Positions 1 to 10,834 of a DNA stretch of 64,000 bases are shown here, piece after piece. This stretch comes from Microbacterium sp. Root166. GTDB taxonomy: Bacteria > Actinomycetota > Actinomycetes > Actinomycetales > Microbacteriaceae. The DNA lies in NCBI RefSeq assembly GCF_001427145.1, contig NZ_LMGL01000001.1:1193241-1257240 (forward strand). Direction: 5' to 3'. A model generated the notes under the pieces. It was given only the letters and a program-made list of their open reading frames with translations. It did not search any database and was not told the origin of the DNA. The stretch's first letter is position 1; the number at the start of each line of letters is the position of its first letter. Both the position numbers and the translations under genes were made by a program.

Positions 1-540
1 GCGATCCGCCAGACCGTGCCCACCGAGGCGCAGACCCCCGACCTGCTCGACCTCATCGCGTGGCTCGGGGAGCTCGTGCGGCAGGTGGACTCGAGCCTCG
101 TCGACGAGTGGGAGGCGCTCATCAACCCGACGGACGACCCGTCGGCGCCGGTCGTCCCGCCCGCGCCGCCGTCGGTGCTGACGAACCGCCGGGCGTTCCT
201 GGTGCTGGTGCGCAACGAGCTGTTCCGTCGCGTGAAGCTCGCGGCCCTGCAGCGCGACGACGAGCTGCTCGCGCTGGATCCCGAGGTCGATTGGCCGGCC
301 GCGCTCGACGCGTACTTCGACGAGCACGATGAGATCCGCACCGGCGGACCGGCCAGGTCGCCGCGCCTGGTGTCGATCGACGAGACGGATGCCGCGACCT
401 CGGGCCTCTGGATCGTCGAGCAGACGATCGACGATCCAGAGGGCAACCACGACTGGCGCATCCGCGCCGAGGTCGACCTCGCCGCCTCCGAGGAGGAGGG
501 CACCGCGGTGGTGCGCGTGACCGGAGTCGTTCGCCTGTAG
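1..540 (+). CDS. DUF3516 DEAD/DEAH helicase, C-terminal end (partial)
   Basis: The frame is open to the left edge, so this is the last ~179 residues of a gene that starts outside the window. Seen: an acidic, helical segment with the pattern LIxWLGELVRQVDSSLVDEWE followed by a charged C-terminal half containing DDPEGNHDW and AEVDLAASEEEG. From memory of the family, this matches the C-terminal DUF3516 region of large actinobacterial DEAD/DEAH-box helicases. The helicase motor motifs must lie upstream and cannot be seen. A GTG at 16 could serve as a start for a free-standing protein, but the open upstream frame continues with the same family pattern (AIRQTVP). It ends 36 bp before the recQ start on the same strand. 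Confidence 0.75.
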   Translation, partial: AIRQTVPTEAQTPDLLDLIAWLGELVRQVDSSLVDEWEALINPTDDPSAPVVPPAPPSVLTNRRAFLVLVRNELFRRVKLAALQRDDELLALDPEVDWPAALDAYFDEHDEIRTGGPARSPRLVSIDETDAATSGLWIVEQTIDDPEGNHDWRIRAEVDLAASEEEGTAVVRVTGVVRL

Positions 541-563
541 ACGGCGGCGTCGGTGCCCGCGGT

Positions 564-569
564 TACCCT
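564..569 (+). promoter_or_regulatory. Candidate -10 box of recQ
   Basis: TACCCT fits the actinobacterial TANNNT -10 consensus and ends 7 nt before the ATG at 577. This spacing predicts transcription starting at or next to the start codon. A GGGAGGG stretch also lies in the gap, so a very short leader is possible. Confidence 0.5.
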
Positions 570-576
570 GGGAGGG

Positions 577-2556
<1,980 letters not shown>

Positions 2557-2579
2557 GCCCAGCGGCGAGCCTGCGGCTT

Positions 2580-2636
2580 CGAGTTGCCACAGGTCGTCCC
2601 TCTGGCCGCCGCGGAGTGACATCGACCGGCAACTCG
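2580..2636. repeat. 57-bp inverted-repeat element, copy 1
   Basis: The element begins CGAGTTGCCA and ends GGCAACTCG, so its ends are complementary (9 bp), with an inner pair GGTCG/CGACC. A second element of exactly 57 bp with the same ends lies at 34679-34735, with about 38/57 positions identical. It sits in the gap between the convergent recQ and GNAT-GH16 genes and may act as a bidirectional terminator or be a small dispersed repeat. Confidence 0.6.
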
Positions 2637-2640
2637 GCGG

Positions 2641-3906
2641 TCACAGCGGCGGGAACGACCGCACCCGTTCGACCCGCAGCACGTGGGGGAGGGCCGCTGT
2701 GTCGCGGCTGCCGTCAGCCCGGGGGAACTCGTACACGTCGAGCATGAACTGCACCGGGTAGTCGATGGACTGGACCACGGTCTTGACCCAGCGTCCGTCG
2801 ATGAAGAAGCGCACGCGGTGCGGCGTCCACTCGACGGCGTAGTCGTGCATGGTCGTCAGGTCGCCGTCGACGCGGACCTTCTCGAAGTCCTCGCGCAGCC
2901 GCGGATCGTTCTGCGGCTTCACGCCGACCCCGACCCAGCCTCCGTCGTCGTCCAGGTCGCTGCCGAAGATCTCGGCGATGCACAGCTCGCCGCAGTCGTC
3001 GGGCGCGGACTCGAAGCCGATGGGCCAGAACGCGACCATCACGTCGGGGTGCCGGATAGCCGCCATCCTCACCTCGATCACGCCGTGCCGCACCAGCCAG
3101 CCGCGGTGCTCCGGCTGCTCTTCGCGCACCACCAGGTCGTCGCGGAACCGGTGCTGCCCGATGGCGGTGCCGACCGGCCCGGAGAACTGCCCGGTCTGCA
3201 CGTGGGACACCCGCAGCTCGCCGTCGAGGTCCGGGGCCCAGGGTGCGGTGTCGCTGTCGATGCGCAGGCCGAGGCCGCCGTCGCCGACGCGGAGACGTGC
3301 GGCCGCGGCATCCCGCGAAGCCCAGTGCGGTGTGTAGAACGGCCACCACCGGCCGATGTCGAGGGCGGTGCCGGAGAAGCGCTCGTCGACGTCCGGTACC
3401 CGGCCGGAGAGGTCGAGCGGCGACAGGTCCAGTACCCAGATGTTGAAGGTCAGCTCGCCGCCGCGCCAGGGCTCGGTCGCCGAGCGCTGCAGCTCGAACC
3501 CCGCCCCTCGGCACAGCCCGTTCGAGCCGGGGTTGTCCACGCCAGGACACGCCACGAGCAGCGCGCGCCGGCCGTCGTCGGCGACGAGTCGGATCAGCTG
3601 GCGCAGTGCCTCGCGGGCGACGCCCTTGCCCTGCCACTGCGGTTCGACGTGCCACCCGGCCTCGAAGGCAGGCACCCCGTCGTGCTCGGTCAGCCAATAC
3701 CCGATCCCGCCGGCGGGCGACCCGTCGACGTCGATGCGCATCATGCACGCCTCACCGCTGGCGTTGAGGCGGAGGTAGCGGGCCTGGCGCTCGCGCAGCT
3801 GCTCGGCGGTCTCGGGTCCGCCGAGGTGCGCGGTCATGCCGGGCGTGTTCGCCTGTTCGAGCATCCCGAAGTCGTCCGCGCTCCAGCGCGAGAGGGTGAT
3901 GGGCAT
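2641..3906 (-). CDS. GNAT acetyltransferase fused to a GH16-like domain
   Basis: A 421-residue two-domain protein. Residues 1-165 are a GNAT N-acetyltransferase: the acetyl-CoA loop is WQGKGVAREAL, with LCRGAGFEL towards its end. Residues about 170-421 look like a concanavalin-type beta-sandwich of glycoside hydrolase family 16 (DERFSGTALD, a HDYAVEWTPHRVRFFIDG strand pair typical of GH16/LamG, and VYEFPRADGS). The GH16 catalytic motif ExDxxE appears as E307-L-C-I-A-E312: both glutamates are kept but the central Asp is Cys309. The substrate is unknown. The GNAT half resembles the protein encoded just upstream, so the pair probably arose by duplication followed by fusion. There is no signal peptide, which is odd for GH16. 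Confidence 0.7.
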   Translation of the reverse strand: MPITLSRWSADDFGMLEQANTPGMTAHLGGPETAEQLRERQARYLRLNASGEACMMRIDVDGSPAGGIGYWLTEHDGVPAFEAGWHVEPQWQGKGVAREALRQLIRLVADDGRRALLVACPGVDNPGSNGLCRGAGFELQRSATEPWRGGELTFNIWVLDLSPLDLSGRVPDVDERFSGTALDIGRWWPFYTPHWASRDAAAARLRVGDGGLGLRIDSDTAPWAPDLDGELRVSHVQTGQFSGPVGTAIGQHRFRDDLVVREEQPEHRGWLVRHGVIEVRMAAIRHPDVMVAFWPIGFESAPDDCGELCIAEIFGSDLDDDGGWVGVGVKPQNDPRLREDFEKVRVDGDLTTMHDYAVEWTPHRVRFFIDGRWVKTVVQSIDYPVQFMLDVYEFPRADGSRDTAALPHVLRVERVRSFPPL

Positions 3907-3970
3907 CGCACCGCCGTTCGTCGGGTCCCATTGTGGGCGGTGCCTCCGACGTCGGCGGAACCGCTCCGCG

Positions 3971-4465
3971 TCAGGGGCGGATCACCCAGATGTTCACGGT
4001 CGTCGGCTCGCCGCCGTCGTCGGACGGGAACACGCCCGTGCCCTCCAGGGCGAAGCCCACCCGACGGCAGAGCGCGTGGGATGCCGCGTTCTCCACGTTC
4101 GCGTAGCCCACGATGAGCCGGCCGCCCGCCGCCGCGCGCCGCACGACCTCGGCCAGCGCGATCGACGCGACGCCGCGGCCATGCCACTCCGGCTCGATGA
4201 CGCAGCCGACCTCGTAGGCGGGAGCGCCCTCGTGCTCCTCCTCCCACCACCCCGCGTAGCCGGCGGGTGACCCGTCGACCTCGACGCGGAACATCCGCAC
4301 GGTGTCCCCGGAGCCCAGGTACTCCGCATGCCGCTCGGCGAGGGCGTCCTCGTGCTCGGGGCCGCCGAGGTACCGGGTGAGCTCGGGGGTGTTGGCGCGG
4401 CGGAGCACCTCGAGGTCGTCCTGACCCCACGGCTCGAGCGCGATGCGCATCCCTTGTCCGTCCAT
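3971..4465 (-). CDS. GNAT family N-acetyltransferase
   Basis: A single-domain acetyltransferase of 164 residues. It shows the acetyl-CoA-binding loop EWHGRGVASIAL and the C-terminal NVENAASHALCRRVGF stretch typical of RimJ/RimL-type GNATs. The acceptor is unknown. It is clearly paralogous to the N-terminal half of the downstream GNAT-GH16 gene (shared ANTPxxTxxLGGPE and VDGSPAG patterns) and probably co-transcribed with it, 64 bp apart. The start is uncertain: ATGs at 4474, 4465 and 4450 are all possible, the last aligning best with the paralogue. 4465 was chosen because a GAGGGGA stretch lies directly before it. Confidence 0.8.
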   Translation of the reverse strand: MDGQGMRIALEPWGQDDLEVLRRANTPELTRYLGGPEHEDALAERHAEYLGSGDTVRMFRVEVDGSPAGYAGWWEEEHEGAPAYEVGCVIEPEWHGRGVASIALAEVVRRAAAGGRLIVGYANVENAASHALCRRVGFALEGTGVFPSDDGGEPTTVNIWVIRP

Positions 4466-4561
4466 TCCCCTCATCTTCCGGCCTTCGGGACGGGGTGTGG
4501 GATAAGCACAACGCACGGTCGAGCGACCACGGCGCCGAGTTGTGGGACTGCTCCAACCCGT

Positions 4562-4590
4562 TTGGTCCGGTGTTGTGGGAGTCCTACCGT
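4562..4590 (+). promoter_or_regulatory. Promoter of the acyl-CoA dehydrogenase gene
   Basis: The -35 box TTGGTC (4562-4567) is separated by exactly 17 bp from the -10 box TACCGT (4585-4590). Two direct repeats of GTTGTGGGA-N-T (4539-4549 and 4572-4582) lie upstream of and inside the spacer, suggesting a regulator binds here. The leader is about 35 nt and carries GAGAGGTGA before the ATG at 4632. Confidence 0.6.
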
Positions 4591-4631
4591 GAAACTCGAT
4601 TCGCTCCGTCTCCGACACGAGAGGTGACGCC

Positions 4632-6737
4632 ATGGCCGACGCCGCCGTCCGCTCCCACAAGCCCTCGACTTCCAAGCGCACGCCCGCCGGTGGTGCACCG
4701 ACCGCTCCGCACACGCCGGAAGAGGCATCCGAAGCCCGCATCGACGTCGAGGCGGTGACCGATCTGCTCCTCGGGACGTGGGGTGAGACCCGCCGCGAGG
4801 CCCGCGAGATGATCAAAGACCCGGCCTTCTGGCGGATCGACGGCCAGTCGATGGCCGACCACCGCGAGCGCACGCTCACGCAGCTGCACCTGCTCGTCGA
4901 GCACGGCGGCTCGCGCCGCGCACTGCCGGAGGAGTACGGCGGCCTGAACGACAACGGCGCCAACCTGGCCGGGTTCCAGGAGCTCGTGCTCGCCGACCCG
5001 AGCCTGCAGATCAAGTCGGGCGTGCAGTGGGGCCTCTTCGGCTCGGCGATCTATCAGCTCGGCACGAAGGAGCACCACGACAAGTGGCTCCGAGCAGTGG
5101 CCGACATGAGCCTGCCGGGCGCCTTCGCGATGACCGAGACCGGACACGGATCGGATGTCGCGGCCATCGGCACCACGGCCACGTACGACGCCGCGACCGA
5201 GGAGTTCGTGATCCACACGCCGTTCCGCGGCGCCTGGAAGGACTACCTCGGCAACGCCGCGTTGCACGGCAAGGCGGCGACCGTGTTCGCGCAGCTCATC
5301 ACCGGGGGCGTGAACTACGGCGTGCACTGCTTCTTCGTGCCGCTGCGCGATGAGGAGGGGAACTTCCTCCCCGGCATCGGCGGCGAGGACGACGGCGTCA
5401 AGGGCGGCCTCAACGGCATTGACAACGGGCGACTGCACTTCGACAAGGTCCGCGTACCGCGCACGAACCTGCTCAACCGCTACGGCGACGTCGCCCCCGA
5501 CGGGTCGTACTCGAGCGAGATCCCGAGCCCGGGCCGCCGGTTCTTCACGATGCTCGGCGCTCTCGTGCAGGGCCGCGTGTCGCTGGACGGCGCCGCCACC
5601 ACGGGCACCGCCCTCTCGCTCTACATCGCACTGACGTACGCCAACCAGCGCCGTCAGTTCGACTCGGGCACCGGCAGCGCCGAGGTCGTGCTGCTGGATT
5701 ACGGCAAGCACCAGCGGCGCCTGCTTCCGCTGCTCGCGCAGAACTACGCGCAGTTCTTCGCCCACGACGAGCTGCTGCAGAAGTTCGACGGAGTGTTCTC
5801 GGGTCGCGCCGACACCGCCGAGGAGCGCGAAGACCTCGAGACCCTCGCCGCCGCGCTCAAGCCGCTGTCGACGTGGAACGCGCTGGACACCATCCAGGAG
5901 GCGCGCGAGGCCTGCGGCGGAGCCGGGTTCCTGGCCGAGAACCGTCTCGTGGGCCTGCACCACGACCTCGACGTCTACGTCACGTTCGAGGGCGACAACA
6001 ACGTGCTGCTCCAGCTGGTCGGCAAGCGGCTGCTGTCCGATTTCGCCCAGCAGTTCAAGGGGAAGGATGCCGCGGCCCTCGCCCGCTTCGCCGCCAAGCA
6101 GACGGCCGGCAAGCTGTTCCACGGCGCGGGGCTCCGCCAGCTCGGCCAGTCCGTCGCCGACCTCGGCTCGACCGCTCGATCGGTGGAGCTGGGCCTGCGC
6201 GAGGACCAGCAGCACGACCTGCTCGCCGGCCGGGTCGAGCAGATGGTGTCCGATGTCGCCGCTGCCCTCCGCCCCGCCTCCAAGCTCTCGCCGGAAGCGG
6301 CGGCGGCGCTGTTCAACAGCCACCAGGCCGAGCTGATCGAGGCTGCGCGCGCCCACGGTGAGCTGCTCCAGTGGGAGGCGTTCACCGACGGCATCCGGGG
6401 CATCGCCGACGAGGGTACGAAGCACGTCATGACGTGGCTGCGCGACCTCTTCGGTCTGCACCTCATCGAGAAGCACCTGGCCTGGTACCTCATCAACGGA
6501 CGGCTGTCGGCGCAGCGCGCGTCATCCGTCTCGCGGTACATCGACCGGCTCACCGCCCGCCTGCGCCCTCACGCGCAGGACCTCGTCGATGCCTACGGCT
6601 TCGCGCCCGAGCACGTTCGCGCTCCCATCGCCTCGGGCGCGGAGCAGGCGCGGCAGGACGAGGCCCGCGAGTATTACGCCGCACTGGCTGCCTCGGGGGA
6701 GGCGCCCGTCTCGGAGAAGTCGCTCAAGAAGAGGTAG
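4632..6737 (+). CDS. Acyl-CoA dehydrogenase / acyl-CoA oxidase-like flavoprotein
   Basis: A FAD enzyme that introduces the alpha,beta double bond into acyl-CoAs (beta-oxidation). At 701 residues it is much longer than typical ~380-residue dehydrogenases and resembles the acyl-CoA oxidase branch. Seen: FAMTETGHGSDVAAIGTTA with the ATYD...EFVIHTP continuation, GVHCFFVPLRDEEG, an ACGGAGFLAENRL FAD/dimer-contact region, and FEGDNNVLLQL, whose Glu occupies the catalytic-base region of oxidases. The C-terminal ~200 residues are helical. Whether electrons go to oxygen or to an electron-transfer flavoprotein cannot be read from the sequence. It is divergent from the GNAT pair; a TetR gene follows but has its own promoter. 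Confidence 0.85.
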   Translation: MADAAVRSHKPSTSKRTPAGGAPTAPHTPEEASEARIDVEAVTDLLLGTWGETRREAREMIKDPAFWRIDGQSMADHRERTLTQLHLLVEHGGSRRALPEEYGGLNDNGANLAGFQELVLADPSLQIKSGVQWGLFGSAIYQLGTKEHHDKWLRAVADMSLPGAFAMTETGHGSDVAAIGTTATYDAATEEFVIHTPFRGAWKDYLGNAALHGKAATVFAQLITGGVNYGVHCFFVPLRDEEGNFLPGIGGEDDGVKGGLNGIDNGRLHFDKVRVPRTNLLNRYGDVAPDGSYSSEIPSPGRRFFTMLGALVQGRVSLDGAATTGTALSLYIALTYANQRRQFDSGTGSAEVVLLDYGKHQRRLLPLLAQNYAQFFAHDELLQKFDGVFSGRADTAEEREDLETLAAALKPLSTWNALDTIQEAREACGGAGFLAENRLVGLHHDLDVYVTFEGDNNVLLQLVGKRLLSDFAQQFKGKDAAALARFAAKQTAGKLFHGAGLRQLGQSVADLGSTARSVELGLREDQQHDLLAGRVEQMVSDVAAALRPASKLSPEAAAALFNSHQAELIEAARAHGELLQWEAFTDGIRGIADEGTKHVMTWLRDLFGLHLIEKHLAWYLINGRLSAQRASSVSRYIDRLTARLRPHAQDLVDAYGFAPEHVRAPIASGAEQARQDEAREYYAALAASGEAPVSEKSLKKR

Positions 6738-6840
6738 CGCCCCCGAACATTAACTGGGGATTTGTGTCCGGATAGCAATGTGGGCTAGCTTCACTCCGGG
6801 GACAACCGACGCGGAGCTCGATCGTGCCGCCACTCACTGT

Positions 6841-6855
6841 GGTGTGCGGCACACC
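6841..6855. promoter_or_regulatory. Palindromic operator candidate upstream of the tetR-type gene
   Basis: A perfect 15-bp palindrome with 7-bp arms GGTGTGC and GCACACC around a central G, 113 bp before the TetR start codon. TetR proteins commonly bind such odd-centred palindromes, so this may be an autoregulatory site, possibly also serving an upstream promoter near 6762-6790. Confidence 0.4.
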
Positions 6856-6955
6856 GCGCGCAACACTGGGGATGATCGGCCGCTGGGGATTCCGGCCGAC
6901 CGTGGTCAATCGGGCTTCGCGTCGTCCGTCCCCGGACGGCGGTCCGCGGCGAGCG

Positions 6956-6961
6956 TACGCT
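6956..6961 (+). promoter_or_regulatory. Candidate -10 box of the TetR gene
   Basis: TACGCT lies 7 nt before the GTG start at 6969, which suggests a leaderless transcript. The gap contains GGGAG, too close to the start for a normal ribosome-binding site. Confidence 0.45.
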
Positions 6962-6968
6962 GGGAGCC

Positions 6969-7619
6969 GTGGAGGCTGCCGCCGAACGCATTCGCGCCGA
7001 GCGCGTCGAGGTCCAGCGCAGCCGCGATCAGATCCTGGCCGCGGCTGAGCGGTACTTCGCCCGGGACGATCCGGAGCTGTCCATGAGCGAGCTCGCCCGG
7101 CTGGCCGGTGTCGGCAATGCCACTCTGTACCGCCGCTTCGCGTCGGTCGACGATGTCGTCCGCGCCCTGTACGAGCGGCACACCGCGCAGCAGCAGACCG
7201 TCATCGACGACATGTTGACGCGGACGACCGGCTGGGATGGCGTCGTCGCTCTCGTCACCGGGATCGCCCGCCTCACCCTGTCGCGTCCGGCCGTCCCGCG
7301 GATCATCCGGCGGATGGCCGAGCTCGAGCCTTCGCTGCGCCACGGCGCGGATTGGGACGTTCTGGTCGCCGATGTGATCAGGCGCGCGCAGGACGAGGGG
7401 ATGCTGCGCACCGACGCCGAGGCGAACGACATCAGCCTCGCCGCGTTCGGTCTGGGCGATTACGGCTATCTCCCCGACGCTGCCCGCGAGCGGATCGTGT
7501 CGCGTCAGATCGTCGTGTTCCTCGACGGGCTGCGCGCCGGAGCGGACCGCACTCCGCTTCCGGGCGCCGCGGTCGGGACGGACGAGATCCAGTCGTACCT
7601 GCGCGAGCCTCGCACCTGA
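6969..7619 (+). CDS. TetR family transcriptional regulator
   Basis: A 216-residue DNA-binding repressor-type protein. The N-terminal helix-turn-helix (about residues 17-62) reads [13 protein letters not shown]...[19 protein letters not shown], the typical TetR signature. The C-terminal ligand-binding half is of the SbtR-like kind common in actinomycetes. The target and ligand are unknown. Possible targets are itself (palindrome at 6841-6855) or the acyl-CoA dehydrogenase upstream. The start is a GTG at 6969, supported by the -10 box just in front of it. Confidence 0.88.
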   Translation: MEAAAERIRAERVEVQRSRDQILAAAERYFARDDPELSMSELARLAGVGNATLYRRFASVDDVVRALYERHTAQQQTVIDDMLTRTTGWDGVVALVTGIARLTLSRPAVPRIIRRMAELEPSLRHGADWDVLVADVIRRAQDEGMLRTDAEANDISLAAFGLGDYGYLPDAARERIVSRQIVVFLDGLRAGADRTPLPGAAVGTDEIQSYLREPRT

Positions 7620-7649
7620 TCTCGCACGTCGGACGTCGCAACCGCCGCC

Positions 7650-7655
7650 TAGGCT
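7650..7655 (+). promoter_or_regulatory. Candidate -10 box of tag (leaderless)
   Basis: TAGGCT followed by 6 nt and then the GTG start of tag at 7662; the transcript is predicted to begin at the start codon. Confidence 0.6.
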
Positions 7656-7661
7656 GACCGG

Positions 7662-8234
7662 GTGATCTCGGACACCCGGCTCGGCCCCGACGGCATCGCG
7701 CGCTGCGCGTGGGTCGGCGACGACCCGGAGTATCGCCGCTACCACGACGAGGAATGGGGGATGCCGCTGCACGGCGACCGCGCCCTCTTCGAGAAGCTGA
7801 GCCTCGAGGGCTTCCAGGCCGGGCTGTCGTGGATCACGATCCTGCGCAAGCGACCCCGCTTCCGCGAGGTCTTCGCCGGCTTCGACCCCGAGACGGTGGC
7901 GGGGTTCGGCGAGGCCGACGTCGAGCGCCTCATGCTCGATGCCGGGATCATCCGCAACCGCGCGAAGATCCTCGCGACGATCTCGAACGCACGGCTCGTG
8001 CTCGACCTGGAGCCGGGCGAGCTCGACGCGTTCCTGTGGTCGTTCGCCCCGGCATCCCACCGCCGTCCCGAGTCGTTCGCCGACGTGCCCGCCGTGACGG
8101 CCGAGTCGGAGGCGATGAGCAAGGCGCTGCGCAAGCGCGGGTTCCGCTTCGTCGGCGCGACCACGATGTACGCGCTGATGCAGTCCGCGGGCATGGTCGA
8201 CGACCACGTCGCGGGCTGCTGGCGCGCCACCTGA
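7662..8234 (+). CDS. tag: DNA-3-methyladenine glycosylase I
   Basis: Removes 3-methyladenine from alkylated DNA, starting base-excision repair. The 190-residue protein matches Tag over its whole length: an N-terminal [20 protein letters not shown] segment with the zinc-binding Cys and His, [44 protein letters not shown], and a C-terminal DDHVAGCW segment with the remaining zinc-binding His and Cys. The start is GTG, with no Shine-Dalgarno but a -10 box 6 nt away. The next gene is a UvrA-like ATPase, giving a small DNA-repair neighbourhood. Confidence 0.95.
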   Translation: MISDTRLGPDGIARCAWVGDDPEYRRYHDEEWGMPLHGDRALFEKLSLEGFQAGLSWITILRKRPRFREVFAGFDPETVAGFGEADVERLMLDAGIIRNRAKILATISNARLVLDLEPGELDAFLWSFAPASHRRPESFADVPAVTAESEAMSKALRKRGFRFVGATTMYALMQSAGMVDDHVAGCWRAT

Positions 8235-8285
8235 GGGGTCGAGCAGGATCGAGGAAGCGCGGTGTCCGCGATGACGGGCACAATG

Positions 8286-8291
8286 TAGGGT
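8286..8291 (+). promoter_or_regulatory. Candidate -10 box of the UvrA-like gene
   Basis: TAGGGT lies 22 nt before the ATG at 8314, leaving a short leader that holds GAGAGGA as ribosome-binding site. Confidence 0.5.
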
Positions 8292-8313
8292 CGCGTTCGA
8301 TCGAGAGGACCCC

Positions 8314-10668
<2,355 letters not shown>

Positions 10669-10675
10669 GCGGCGT

Positions 10676-10722
10676 CATGGGTGATTGTCCCCATGGGGCG
10701 CAACCGGGCCGCGGAATAGCCT
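10676..10722 (+). promoter_or_regulatory. Upstream promoter and 17-bp motif of the giant-protein operon
   Basis: The motif CATGGGTGATTGTCCCC (10676-10692) runs into a CCCCATGGGG palindrome and is followed after 24 nt by a -10-like TAGCCT (10717-10722). The same motif (14/17 identical) with the same 24-nt spacing occurs in front of the lipase cassette at 52055-52101. No clear -35 box is seen, so an activator may be needed. Confidence 0.5.
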
Positions 10723-10767
10723 GGACGGATCGGGCCCCTGGCCAGGGGAAGTCCGCCGTTCCCGGGT

Positions 10768-10773
10768 TAGGCT
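10768..10773 (+). promoter_or_regulatory. Second candidate -10 box of the giant-protein operon
   Basis: TAGGCT about 61 nt before the ATG at 10835 would give a leader of roughly 55 nt carrying the strong ribosome-binding site GGAGGAGG (10816-10823). Confidence 0.45.
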
Positions 10774-10834
10774 GAAACGTCTTTGTCCATGCGCCCGCCC
10801 GTATGCCTGAAAGCCGGAGGAGGCTGACGCCGCC

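Noticed and set aside
4584-6476. A 630-codon frame antisense to the acyl-CoA dehydrogenase
   Set aside because: Same GC-bias shadow effect; the sense frame carries recognised flavoenzyme motifs.
6755-6769. TGGGGATTTGTGTCC as a third copy of the 17-bp promoter motif
   Set aside because: The second half does not match TGTCCCC and only 16 nt, not 24, separate it from the next TAGC.
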